From the NCBI GenBank assembly GCA_904395805.1, contig CAJFNV010000044.1, forward strand, positions 62,001 through 126,000: 64,000 bases of DNA, given 5' to 3'. Origin of the DNA: Candidatus Gallispira edinburgensis. Its GTDB lineage: Bacteria > Bacillota > Clostridia > Lachnospirales > CAG-274. Under the pieces are notes generated by a model. It did not search any database. It was not told where the DNA came from and saw only the letters and a program-made list of their open reading frames with translations. Made by a program: the position numbers and the translations under genes. Shown here one piece after another: positions 9,639 through 18,070 of the stretch. The first letter of the stretch is position 1. Each line of letters opens with the position of its first letter.

Positions 9639-12600
9639 ATGGCAAAGGTTATGCAAACTATGGATGGTAACCAGGCTGCCGCTACAGTATCCTATGCGTT
9701 TACTGAAGTTGCAGGTATTTACCCTATTACACCATCCTCACCAATGGCTGAATACGTAGATGAATGGGCAGCCAGAGGCAAAAAGAACATTTTTGGTCAG
9801 ACAGTAAAAGTTGTTGAAATGCAGTCTGAAGCAGGTGCTGCAGGTACAGTACACGGTTCACTGGCATCCGGTGCTTTAACTACTACATATACTGCATCTC
9901 AGGGCTTACTTCTTATGATCCCTAATATGTATAAGATCGCAGGTGAGTTACTTCCATGTGTACTTCATGTAAGTGCTCGTTGTGTAGCAAGCCATGCACT
10001 TAACATTTTCGGTGATCATTCTGACGTTATGGCTTGTCGTCAGACAGGTTTTGCAATGTTAGCTTCATCATCTGTTCAGGAAGTTATGGATTTAGGTGCT
10101 GTTGCACACCTTTCAACTATTAAGGCAAAGGTTCCTTTCCTTCACTTCTTCGATGGTTTCAGAACTTCTCACGAGATCCAGAAGATCGAAGTTCTTGACT
10201 ACGATGATTTAGCTAAACTTGTTGATATGGACAAGGTTAAGGAATTTAAAGAGCATGCTCTTAATCCTGAGCACCCATGTACAAGAGGTACAGCTCAGAA
10301 CCCTGATATCTTCTTCCAGGCAAGAGAAGCTTGTAATCCATATTATGAAGCTGTTCCCGGTATCGTTGAAGAATATATGGCTGAAATCAGCAAGCTTACA
10401 GGAAGAGATTATAAGTTATTTAACTACTACGGTGCTCCTGATGCTGAAAAGGTTATTATTGCAATGGGTTCTATCTGCGACACAATTGCAGGTACTATTG
10501 ACTACCTTGCAGCTAAGGGCGAAAAGGTTGGTCTTGTAAACGTTCATTTATACAGACCATTTGTTCCTGAAAAATTATTAGAGGCTATCCCTGTTTCTGC
10601 TAAGAAGATCGCTGTTCTTGACAGAACTAAGGAACCTGGTTCTCTCGGTGAACCATTATACCAGGATGTATGTACTGCATTCTTTAACAGCGACAGATCA
10701 CCTGTTATCGTTGGCGGTAGATTTGGTCTTGGTTCAAAGGATACTACTCCTGCTGATATTATTGCAGTTTATGACAATCTTGATTTAGACGCTCCAAAGA
10801 ACGGCTTTACATTAGCTATCAACGATGATGTAACAGGTCATTCATTAAAGAGAGGCGAAGTTGTAGACGTAACTCCTGAGGGAACTACTAACTGCTTATT
10901 CTGGGGTCTCGGTTCAGACGGTACTGTAGGTGCCAACAAGAACTCTATCAAGATCATCGGTGACCACACTGATATGTATGCACAGGCATACTTTGCTTAT
11001 GACTCAAAGAAGTCAGGCGGTATCACTAATTCTCACTTAAGATTTGGTAAGAGCCCTATCCGTTCACCATATCTTATTGATACAGCTGACTTTGTTGCTT
11101 GTCATCAGCAGTCTTACTTAAACAAGTATGATATGACATCTAACTTAAAAGACGGCGGAAGCTTCTTATTAAACACTATCTGGTCAGATGAAGAGTTAGA
11201 TACTCATTTACCTGCTAATGTTAAGAGAGATCTTGCTAACAAGCACATTAATTTCTATACAATAAATGCCGTTGAGATCGGTGAAAAGATCGGATTAGGC
11301 AACAAGTTCAATATGGTATTACAGTCTGCATTCTTTATGATCACAGAGATCATTCCTAAGGATGATGCTATTAAGTACATGAAGGAATTCATCGTTAAGT
11401 CATATGGCAAGAAGGGTGAAAAGATCGTTAACATGAACTATGCTGCTGTTGATGAAGGTGCTGTAGGATACCACAAGGTAGAAGTTCCTGCAAGTTGGGC
11501 AGATGCTGTTGATACTGCTGCTGCAACTTCAGACAGACCTGACTTTATCAAGAATGTTGTTGACGTTATGAACGCTCAGAAGGGTGATACTCTTCCTGTA
11601 TCTGCATTCAAGGGTATTGAAGACGGTACATTTGAACATGGTACTGCTGCTTATGAAAAGCGTGGTATTGCTGTTCACGTTCCTACATGGGATCCAACAA
11701 GCTGTATCCAGTGTAACCAGTGTGCATTTGTATGTCCTCACGCTTGTATCAGACCTTTCCTTTTAACTGATGAAGAAGCTGCTAATGCTCCTGCTGCAGT
11801 TAAGGCTGTTCAGGGCAAGGGTAAGGAAGCTCAGTACAAGTATGTAATGCAGGTTGACATTATGGATTGTACAGGCTGTGGTAACTGTATAGCATCTTGT
11901 CCGTTAGCCGGCAAGTCTGATCCTCTTAAGATGGTTCCTATTGACGATGCAAGAGATCAGATCGAAGCTTGGGATTATGTAATTGATCTTCCTACTAAGG
12001 AAAATCCTGAAGATAAGTACACTGTTAAGGGTTCTCAGTTCGAGCAGCCATTACTTGAATTCTCAGGTTCATGCGGCGGCTGTGCTGAAACTGCTTACGC
12101 TAGATTGATAACTCAGTTATTTGGTGACAGAATGTATATTGCTAACGCAACAGGCTGTTCTTCAATCTGGGGCGGTTCTGCACCTTCTACACCATATACA
12201 ACTAACTCTAAGGGACAGGGTCCTGCTTGGTGTAACTCATTATTCGAGGACAACGCTGAATTTGGTTATGGTATGTATACAGGTGTTAAGCAGCAGAGAG
12301 AATTACTTGCTGAAAAGGTTACAGCTATTGCTGAATCTGCTCATGATGACAAGGTTAAGGAAGCTGCTAAGGCTTGGTTAGATACTATGAATGAAGGTGA
12401 AGCTTCTAAGGCTACATCTGCTGCATTAGTTGCTGCTATTGAAGAAGCAAAGGCTGACTGTGATAACTGTAAGTATGTTCTTGACCACAAGGATATGTTA
12501 GTTAAGAAGAGCCAGTGGATCTTCGGTGGTGACGGCTGGGCTTACGACATCGGCTTCGGCGGTGTTGACCATGTATTAGCATCCGGCGAAGATGTAAATA

Positions 12601-13133
12601 TCTTTGTATTTGATACAGAAGTTTACTCTAACACAGGTGGACAGGCTTCTAAGGCTACTCCTACTGCTGCAATCGCTAAGTTTGCCGCTTCAGGTAAGAG
12701 AGTACGTAAGAAGGATTTAGGTATGATAGCTAAGAGTTACGGCTATGTATACGTTGCTCAGGTTTGTATGGGTGCAGACAAGAATCAGTTAATGAAGGCT
12801 CTTAAGGAAGCTGAAGCTTACCATGGTCCATCATTAATTATTGCTTACTCACCATGTATTAACCACGGCTTAAGAACTAACTTCCATGTAGAAGCTAAGA
12901 AGGCTGTTGACTGCGGTTACTGGCAGTTATACAGATACAATCCTGTTGGTGAAGTATTCACATTAGACTCTAAGGAGCCTACTGCAGACTTCAAGGAATT
13001 CATCAAGGGCGAAGTAAGATATACTTCACTTGCTAAGTCATTCCCTGATGTTGCCGAAGAATTATTCGATAAGTGTGCAGAAGACGCTAAGAGAAGATAT
13101 GAAGGCTACAAGAAACTTGCCGCAAATGACTAA
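9639..13133 (+). CDS. nifJ: Pyruvate:ferredoxin (flavodoxin) oxidoreductase
   Basis: The 1164-residue single-chain PFOR oxidises pyruvate with CoA to acetyl-CoA and CO2 and passes electrons to ferredoxin; it is cytoplasmic. In order it carries the pyrimidine/substrate domain (YPITPSSPMAEYVDEW near the start), the transketolase-C-like and CoA domains, and two 4Fe-4S ferredoxin motifs (CIQCNQCAFVCPHAC at about 688 and CTGCGNCIASCP at about 745). A TPP-binding domain with GDGWAYDIGFGG lies at about 964. Length and motifs are complete. Codon use differs from its neighbours (strong preference for AAG lysine and GCT alanine), typical of a very highly expressed gene. A strong promoter and terminator make it monocistronic. 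Confidence 0.98.
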   Translation: MAKVMQTMDGNQAAATVSYAFTEVAGIYPITPSSPMAEYVDEWAARGKKNIFGQTVKVVEMQSEAGAAGTVHGSLASGALTTTYTASQGLLLMIPNMYKIAGELLPCVLHVSARCVASHALNIFGDHSDVMACRQTGFAMLASSSVQEVMDLGAVAHLSTIKAKVPFLHFFDGFRTSHEIQKIEVLDYDDLAKLVDMDKVKEFKEHALNPEHPCTRGTAQNPDIFFQAREACNPYYEAVPGIVEEYMAEISKLTGRDYKLFNYYGAPDAEKVIIAMGSICDTIAGTIDYLAAKGEKVGLVNVHLYRPFVPEKLLEAIPVSAKKIAVLDRTKEPGSLGEPLYQDVCTAFFNSDRSPVIVGGRFGLGSKDTTPADIIAVYDNLDLDAPKNGFTLAINDDVTGHSLKRGEVVDVTPEGTTNCLFWGLGSDGTVGANKNSIKIIGDHTDMYAQAYFAYDSKKSGGITNSHLRFGKSPIRSPYLIDTADFVACHQQSYLNKYDMTSNLKDGGSFLLNTIWSDEELDTHLPANVKRDLANKHINFYTINAVEIGEKIGLGNKFNMVLQSAFFMITEIIPKDDAIKYMKEFIVKSYGKKGEKIVNMNYAAVDEGAVGYHKVEVPASWADAVDTAAATSDRPDFIKNVVDVMNAQKGDTLPVSAFKGIEDGTFEHGTAAYEKRGIAVHVPTWDPTSCIQCNQCAFVCPHACIRPFLLTDEEAANAPAAVKAVQGKGKEAQYKYVMQVDIMDCTGCGNCIASCPLAGKSDPLKMVPIDDARDQIEAWDYVIDLPTKENPEDKYTVKGSQFEQPLLEFSGSCGGCAETAYARLITQLFGDRMYIANATGCSSIWGGSAPSTPYTTNSKGQGPAWCNSLFEDNAEFGYGMYTGVKQQRELLAEKVTAIAESAHDDKVKEAAKAWLDTMNEGEASKATSAALVAAIEEAKADCDNCKYVLDHKDMLVKKSQWIFGGDGWAYDIGFGGVDHVLASGEDVNIFVFDTEVYSNTGGQASKATPTAAIAKFAASGKRVRKKDLGMIAKSYGYVYVAQVCMGADKNQLMKALKEAEAYHGPSLIIAYSPCINHGLRTNFHVEAKKAVDCGYWQLYRYNPVGEVFTLDSKEPTADFKEFIKGEVRYTSLAKSFPDVAEELFDKCAEDAKRRYEGYKKLAAND

Positions 13134-13164
13134 TTAATTTATATAAATTATTATATATATAATG

Positions 13165-13192
13165 AGGAGCCCTTTATGGGCTCCTTATTTCT
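13165..13192 (+). terminator. nifJ intrinsic terminator
   Basis: The stem AGGAGCCC / GGGCTCCT with loop TTTAT is followed by TTATTTCTT, 31 bases after the nifJ stop. Confidence 0.85.
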
Positions 13193-13230
13193 TAAAAACC
13201 AATCTTTATTTCAAAGATATGCATTATTAT

Positions 13231-13257
13231 TTGTAGTGGCGATTATCAATCGCCCAC
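13231..13257. repeat. Short palindromic interspersed repeat (GGCGATT...AATCGCC), copy 1
   Basis: The core GGCGATTATCAATCGCC is an inverted repeat preceded by TTTGTAG. A nearly identical unit occurs at 51181-51207. Nothing else is seen between the nifJ terminator and the LysR gene. Confidence 0.7.
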
Positions 13258-13297
13258 AGTTTGTTCGTTTGCAAAAGACATTATAATCATATCCATT

Positions 13298-14188
13298 TTA
13301 TCTTTGCATTTCCTCCACAGCCTTCATAAAATCCAATATATACTCCTTCGGCTCCAAAGGATACATAAGTCCGTAAGGTATTTCATAATTCCACTTTACA
13401 GGAATAGTCACAAGAGAAGGATGCACATCCTCCCACATATCCAGTGTAAGAAGCACACTGTTCATCTGCTCACACCTGTTAAACACATTTATGTCATAAA
13501 AATACGGTGTATCATCAATAAATATTTGTGGATGATTTTTTTCAATTTCATCTCTTATCAAATCGTTTATAAAAGAGTCTCCTCTTTTTACCATCATAAG
13601 CTTTTCACCGTGTATGTCATCAAGACTTAAAACCTTCTTCTCTGCCAAGGGATGACTTCTTGCAACAGCAAAGCACATTTTGCATTTTCCTATTTCATAA
13701 AAACTGCATCTTTTTAACCACTGTGAAGAATCACAAACTCCCACTATAAAATCAAATTTATTCCCTATGTTTCCAATTACCGATATAATGTTTTCATTGT
13801 TATCTTCAAAGGGTATAATTTCTATTTTAAACTTTGAAAATTTATCATTTACACGGTTCCATATATCCATAAAAGGCTTACAAGGATTTAAAAGTGAAGT
13901 CCCTACCCTTATTTTATATTCCTCACTCTTTGCAAGTTTTCCTGCTCTTTTAACAGCTTTTTCATAATAATCCAGTATAAACTTACTATCCTTATAAAGT
14001 GCTTCTCCCGCCGTAGTAAGCTTTATTCCGTGATTGCTTCTTTTTATGATCTTAAAACCTAAATTATTTTCAAAATTATTCATATGTTTCATAACTGCAG
14101 TTGTTGTAATATAAAGCTTTTCCGCAGCCTTTGAAAAACTGCCTTCTTCTGCAGCAGCAACAAATACCTCAAGTTGATTATTATACAT
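13298..14188 (-). CDS. LysR family transcriptional regulator
   Basis: The 296-residue protein has the standard LysR winged helix-turn-helix at residues 1-60 (GSFSKAAEKLYITTTAVMKHMNNFENNLGFKII is the recognisable region). The periplasmic-binding-like effector domain covers about 90-290. It is divergent from the flavodoxin/aldo-keto reductase pair with a 111-bp shared upstream region containing a palindrome. The simplest inference is that it controls those redox genes. The effector is unknown. Confidence 0.92.
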   Translation of the reverse strand: MYNNQLEVFVAAAEEGSFSKAAEKLYITTTAVMKHMNNFENNLGFKIIKRSNHGIKLTTAGEALYKDSKFILDYYEKAVKRAGKLAKSEEYKIRVGTSLLNPCKPFMDIWNRVNDKFSKFKIEIIPFEDNNENIISVIGNIGNKFDFIVGVCDSSQWLKRCSFYEIGKCKMCFAVARSHPLAEKKVLSLDDIHGEKLMMVKRGDSFINDLIRDEIEKNHPQIFIDDTPYFYDINVFNRCEQMNSVLLTLDMWEDVHPSLVTIPVKWNYEIPYGLMYPLEPKEYILDFMKAVEEMQR

Positions 14189-14203
14189 AAAACCACCTCT
14201 GTA

Positions 14204-14218
14204 TAAACTTTTAGTTTA
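14204..14218. promoter_or_regulatory. Candidate LysR operator palindrome
   Basis: TAAACT-TTT-AGTTTA is a perfect 6+6 inverted repeat 16 bases upstream of the LysR start, in the divergent promoter region. Its size and AT-rich symmetric form fit LysR-type binding sites. Assignment to this regulator is by position only. Confidence 0.4.
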
Positions 14219-14299
14219 CACAATTATAACATTTTGGCTATTCACTGTCAATTAAATATACTGTATACTTAAATTACAACAAATGAAAGGAGGGTATAA

Positions 14300-14800
14300 A
14301 TGTCATCAATTATAGTATACTTTTCCCGTAAGGGTAATAATTACGTAAACGGCACAATAAAAAATCTTACAACAGGCAATGCCGAAGTCATTGCAAATAT
14401 GCTGCAGGAATTAACAAATGCCGATATATTCAAAATTGAGCCTGTCATTCCCTATTCTTCCGATTATTCAGAATGTATAGAAGAGGCAAAGGAAGATAAA
14501 AGACATAACGCAAGGCCTGAGCTTAAGTCATACCCAGAAAATATGGATAAATATGACACAATATATCTTGGCTATCCTAATTACTGGGGCACAATGCCAA
14601 TGGCAGTATTTACTTTTCTTGAAAAATATAATTTATCAGGTAAAACAATAAAGCCCTTCTGTACTCACGAGGGCAGCGGTATGGGTTCAAGTGAAAGTGA
14701 TATAAAGTCAGTATGTAATAACTCAGATGTAAAGCAAGGGCTACCTGTTCACGGAGCAAATATAACTAAAGCTCAGCTTGAAAAATGGATCAATTTATAA
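14300..14800 (+). CDS. Flavodoxin family protein
   Basis: The 166-residue protein has the flavodoxin fold. The FMN phosphate loop is near the start (VYFSRKGNNYVNG, with a stretched loop relative to the usual SxTGNT). The isoalloxazine-side loop LGYPNYWGTMP lies at about 94-104, followed by FCTHEGSGMGSSESDI, typical of the flavodoxin_4 group. It probably carries electrons or acts as a small quinone/flavin reductase. An AGGAGGG site precedes ATG. It is the first gene of a pair with an aldo/keto reductase 14 bases downstream. Confidence 0.9.
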   Translation: MSSIIVYFSRKGNNYVNGTIKNLTTGNAEVIANMLQELTNADIFKIEPVIPYSSDYSECIEEAKEDKRHNARPELKSYPENMDKYDTIYLGYPNYWGTMPMAVFTFLEKYNLSGKTIKPFCTHEGSGMGSSESDIKSVCNNSDVKQGLPVHGANITKAQLEKWINL

Positions 14801-14814
14801 ACGGAGGTATAAAT

Positions 14815-15660
14815 ATGGAATATATAACTTTGAACAATGGTGTAAAAATGCCTGTATTAGGCTATGGTGTATATCAGGTTCCCGATTTAGAGGAATGCGA
14901 AAGATGTGTTCTTGATGCTATAAGCATTGGTTACCGTTCTATAGATACGGCACAGGCTTACAATAATGAGGAAGCTGTAGGAAATGCTATAGTAAAATGC
15001 GGTGTACCAAGAGAAGAACTTTTTATTACAACTAAGGTATGGATTTCAAACGGAGGTTATGAAAAGGCGAAGGCTTCAATTGAAGAGTCTTTAAAGAAGC
15101 TTAAAACAGATTATATTGACCTTCTCCTGATCCATCAGCCATTTAATGATTATTACGGCACATATAAGGCAATGGAAGAAGCATATAAGGCTGGTAAAAT
15201 CAGAGCTATAGGAGTATCAAACTTCTATCCAGACAGACTTATTGACCTTTGTCAGTTTGTTGAGATCACTCCTGCTATCAATCAGGTAGAAACTCATGTA
15301 TTCCAGCAGCAGAAAGCCGCACATAAGATTATGGAAAAGTACAATGTACAGCACGAATCATGGGGACCATTTGCAGAAGGCAGAAAAGATTTCTTCTCAA
15401 ACCCTCTTTTAAATGAAATAGGTAAAAAATACGGAAAGTCAGCAGCACAGGTTGCCCTTAGATTTCTTATTCAGAATAATGTCGTTGTTATTCCTAAGTC
15501 AGTTCATAAGGACAGAATGGAACAGAACTTTAACGTATTTGATTTCAAATTAAATGATGAAGACATGAAGGCTATTTCAGCACTTGATGAAGAAGAAAGC
15601 GCATTCTTCTCACATTATGATCCTGAAACAGTTGAATTCTTAACAAGTCTTGGGAAATAA
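14815..15660 (+). CDS. Aldo/keto reductase
   Basis: The start is taken at MEYITLNNGVKMP, which follows GGAGGT; an earlier in-frame ATG overlaps the flavodoxin end and has no ribosome site. The 281-residue TIM-barrel enzyme has the AKR tetrad: Asp and Tyr in DTAQAYNNE (about 43-51), Lys in TTKVW (about 70) and His in LLLIHQPF (about 103). The C-terminal RFLIQNNVVVIPKSVHKDRM is the NADPH-binding signature. It reduces aldehydes or ketones with NAD(P)H. Pairing with a flavodoxin and a divergent LysR gene suggests a redox or electrophile response. Confidence 0.93.
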   Translation: MEYITLNNGVKMPVLGYGVYQVPDLEECERCVLDAISIGYRSIDTAQAYNNEEAVGNAIVKCGVPREELFITTKVWISNGGYEKAKASIEESLKKLKTDYIDLLLIHQPFNDYYGTYKAMEEAYKAGKIRAIGVSNFYPDRLIDLCQFVEITPAINQVETHVFQQQKAAHKIMEKYNVQHESWGPFAEGRKDFFSNPLLNEIGKKYGKSAAQVALRFLIQNNVVVIPKSVHKDRMEQNFNVFDFKLNDEDMKAISALDEEESAFFSHYDPETVEFLTSLGK

Positions 15661-15666
15661 TTTTAT

Positions 15667-15706
15667 ATATCAAAAAAGTACTGAATTATCAGTACTTTTT
15701 TGATAT
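15667..15706 (+). terminator. Terminator of the flavodoxin/aldo-keto reductase unit
   Basis: An 18-bp stem (ATATCAAAAAAGTACTGA with its exact complement) has a 4-base loop and a T6 tract within the 3' arm. It lies 6 bases after the stop codon and is symmetrical enough to work on both strands. Confidence 0.8.
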
Positions 15707-15715
15707 TGCATATTT

Positions 15716-16079
15716 TAGTTCAATAATTTTGAGTGTGGTCTATTTGATTATATCTGTTTACAGCTTCCCCACAGGCTCCCTTATAAGCAATGTCGTCAAC
15801 TTAACGGATTGGCGTAAACCTGACAGTTCAAAAAGGCGGCGTGCCCGCCCTCTTGGCTCCTTTGTAAAGGAGCTGTCAGCATTAGCTGACTGAGGATTTT
15901 CTTTCCTGACTGTTTCTAATTTAGCAAATGCTTGCATTTGCGGAGCATTGATTTTTCTTAAGTGGACAGCATTGCCTTTATAAGGGCTGGTCGCATTGCT
16001 ACGCAATGCTGCTCGCTTAAGCAACCAAGGAAGCCGGACTGAGGGTTTTCAGTTAAACCACAATATTTGATAAAGAACC
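15716..16079. mobile_element. MITE-like palindromic element, long copy
   Basis: This 364-base element has ends that are imperfect inverted repeats: left TAGTTCAATAATTTTGAGTGTGGT; right AAACCACAATATTTGATAAAGAAC. They match the ends of the shorter copy at 26582-26717. Inside are hairpin modules such as GGCTCCTTTGTAAAGGAGC (15855-15873), GTCAGCATTAGCTGAC and an AAAAAGGCGGCGTGCCCGCC block that recurs at 30576. An 88-codon open frame on the minus strand is simply this repeat and is not called. No transposase is encoded, so it would be non-autonomous. Confidence 0.6.
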
Positions 16080-16103
16080 CATATTTTCCAACAACCTTAT
16101 GAT

Positions 16104-16673
16104 CTATTTAGCTTCAGTTAAAGCCCCCACCTCAGCCTCAGCCTCAAGCCTTAACTGCTCCATATCAGCCTCAGTCACAGGCAGATTTTCAAGAGAACTG
16201 AAACCGAAATATCTTAAAAACTCATCAGTAGTACCAAATAAAATAGGTTTTCCCGGAGCATCAAGCCTTCCCATTTCAGTTACAAGACCGTATTCCACAA
16301 GTCTGTTTACTGCATGGTCTGCACTTACTCCTCTTATATCTTCTATCTGTCCCTTTGTCACAGGCTGTTTATAAGCTATTATAGCAAGGGTTTCAAGAAG
16401 AGTTGTAGAAAGAGTTTTTCTCACAGGTGCCTGATAAAGCTTCTTTATGTAGTCAAAATAGTCCTTATTGGTACACATCTGGTACCCTTCCCCAACCTGT
16501 ATTATTCTTATTCCCCTGTTTTCATATGTATATCTGTCAGCCATATTGCTTATAACAGACTTAACAGTCTTTTCATCCTGTTCTGTGGCAAAGGCAATGC
16601 TTTTAACACTTACCACTTCTCCCGAGGCAAACAATATGGCCTCTACAATTGACTCCAGCTCCTGTATAGTCAT
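16104..16673 (-). CDS. scpB: Segregation and condensation protein ScpB
   Basis: The start is placed at MTIQELESIVEAILFASGE, one base after the scpA stop codon, with GAGGAGG 9 bases upstream inside scpA. The 189-residue protein consists of two winged-helix domains. The ILFASGE start and the segment ETLAIIAYKQPVTKGQIEDIRGVSAD are hallmarks of ScpB. It forms the SMC-ScpA-ScpB condensin complex that organises the chromosome. It is last in the ylbF-mutS-mutL-(M50-like)-scpA-scpB run. Confidence 0.95.
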   Translation of the reverse strand: MTIQELESIVEAILFASGEVVSVKSIAFATEQDEKTVKSVISNMADRYTYENRGIRIIQVGEGYQMCTNKDYFDYIKKLYQAPVRKTLSTTLLETLAIIAYKQPVTKGQIEDIRGVSADHAVNRLVEYGLVTEMGRLDAPGKPILFGTTDEFLRYFGFSSLENLPVTEADMEQLRLEAEAEVGALTEAK

Positions 16674-16674
16674 A

Positions 16675-17436
16675 TCAGCATGCCTCCTCATAAGCTGTAA
16701 TAGTTATATCATCAAATATTTCTTCCTGAATAATAAATATTTGCTTTTCCTTTATGAGCTGCAGCATCGCAAGAAATGTCGTAACGATTTCATTTTTACT
16801 GCTTGTATTGTTAAAAATCTTAAAAAAGCTGAATCTTCTTTTTGATTTTATAAGGCTTGTAAGCTGTTCAACCTTTTCTTCAAGAGTAAACTCATCATGC
16901 TTTACGGAATTAAAACCGCTCCTTATTTTATCTGTCCTCAGTTCCTGCCTTCTTAAGACCTCCTGAAAGGCTCTGAAAAGCATCTCGCCTGTTGCTCCCT
17001 TTAAAATATCAGATATTTCCTTTGGAACATCTTTTCTTATTTCCTTTAAAAGTGCCTTGTCACTTTCCTTGTAATAGGTGTATCCTGCACTTTTCTGCTT
17101 AACATCAAATTCCTCTGCAATCCCCTTAAATCTCTTATATTCAATAAGCCTCTGAACAAGCTCCTCTCTAGGGTCGATTTCCTCATTGTTTTCATCAACC
17201 TCCTTAGGCAAAAGAAGCCTAGACTTTATTTCTATAAGAGTTGCACCCATTATGAGAAATTCGCTTATATTTTCCATATTATACTTTCCCATAGCATTGA
17301 TATAGTCAAGGTACTGTTCTGTTATAAGTGCAATGGGTATGTCATAAATATCTATTTTATTTTTAACTATCAGGCTGTATAAAAGATCCATCGGACCTTC
17401 AAACTTTTCTAGCTTGATTTCCATATCAATATGCAT
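16675..17436 (-). CDS. scpA: Segregation and condensation protein ScpA
   Basis: The 253-residue kleisin starts MHIDMEIKLEKFEGPMDLLYSLI; the FEGPMDLLY motif is the ScpA signature. Its N- and C-terminal domains bridge the SMC head and neck, with the middle acidic segment expected to bind ScpB. AAGGGAAGG lies 6 bases before the ATG. The gene follows the site-2-protease-like gene by 14 bases, so the two are probably cotranscribed. Confidence 0.95.
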   Translation of the reverse strand: MHIDMEIKLEKFEGPMDLLYSLIVKNKIDIYDIPIALITEQYLDYINAMGKYNMENISEFLIMGATLIEIKSRLLLPKEVDENNEEIDPREELVQRLIEYKRFKGIAEEFDVKQKSAGYTYYKESDKALLKEIRKDVPKEISDILKGATGEMLFRAFQEVLRRQELRTDKIRSGFNSVKHDEFTLEEKVEQLTSLIKSKRRFSFFKIFNNTSSKNEIVTTFLAMLQLIKEKQIFIIQEEIFDDITITAYEEAC

Positions 17437-17450
17437 ATTTAACCTTCCCT

Positions 17451-18038
17451 TTAAACAATGAAATTAACGATAGGGTCAAGTACAGATGAAAGCAATCCCA
17501 GCACAAGAAGAAACATAACGATTATCTGCAAAGGCTTTTCATACTGAGCGTATTTAATTGCCTGATTTGGATTTAAAATACACCTTATAAGCCAGCTTCC
17601 GCTCATAGGGTAAACAGGGATAATATTAAATACGGCAACAGCAGCCAAATTTCTTGACAAATAGGCCAGAAATACATTTAAATACATCATAGCACCATTA
17701 TTTGCAACCATTACAATATTCATAATTATTTTTATTAAAACAGCAAGGATAATAAAAACAATAATAGGCACAAGATATGTTATTATTGTACCTGTCTTTT
17801 TATCCTTGTAGTTTCTGCTTGATGTTTCAACAGGGTTAGCCCAGCCATATCCCGAATACAGAAAAAGCAGAAAGCCGATAGGCTCAAAATGCTTTACAGG
17901 GTTAAGCGTCAGCTTACCCATGCTCTTAGGAACAGTATCCCCCTGTATAGTTGAAAGGAAAGCCTTCATGTATTCAAACAATGTAGTAACAATAATTATT
18001 GTTATAGCTTCAAGCACAAAGTAAATCAATGTGTCCAT
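17451..18038 (-). CDS. Site-2-protease-family membrane protein lacking the zinc motifs (probable pseudoprotease)
   Basis: The 195-residue protein has about five hydrophobic segments and clear family landmarks of the small M50 site-2 proteases: GKLTLNPVKHFEPIG at about 41-55, YGWANPVETSSRNY at about 63-76, and LAAVAVFNIIPVYPMSGS at about 133-150. The usual HExxH at the start of the first core helix is replaced by FEYMK (about 21-25), so both zinc-binding histidines are gone. The usual LDG/PLDGS aspartate is serine (YPMSGS). It should not cleave peptides. A scaffolding or binding role is inference. Position between mutL and scpA in an apparently intact operon argues that it is maintained. Confidence 0.8.
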   Translation of the reverse strand: MDTLIYFVLEAITIIIVTTLFEYMKAFLSTIQGDTVPKSMGKLTLNPVKHFEPIGFLLFLYSGYGWANPVETSSRNYKDKKTGTIITYLVPIIVFIILAVLIKIIMNIVMVANNGAMMYLNVFLAYLSRNLAAVAVFNIIPVYPMSGSWLIRCILNPNQAIKYAQYEKPLQIIVMFLLVLGLLSSVLDPIVNFIV

Positions 18039-18070
18039 ATAATCGCTCCCATCATTTATTTATGTTGATC

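Noticed and set aside
15758-16024. 88-codon open frame on the minus strand
   Set aside because: It lies wholly inside the repeat/MITE-like element, its codons are hairpin repeat units shared with 30.5 kb and it has no ribosome site.
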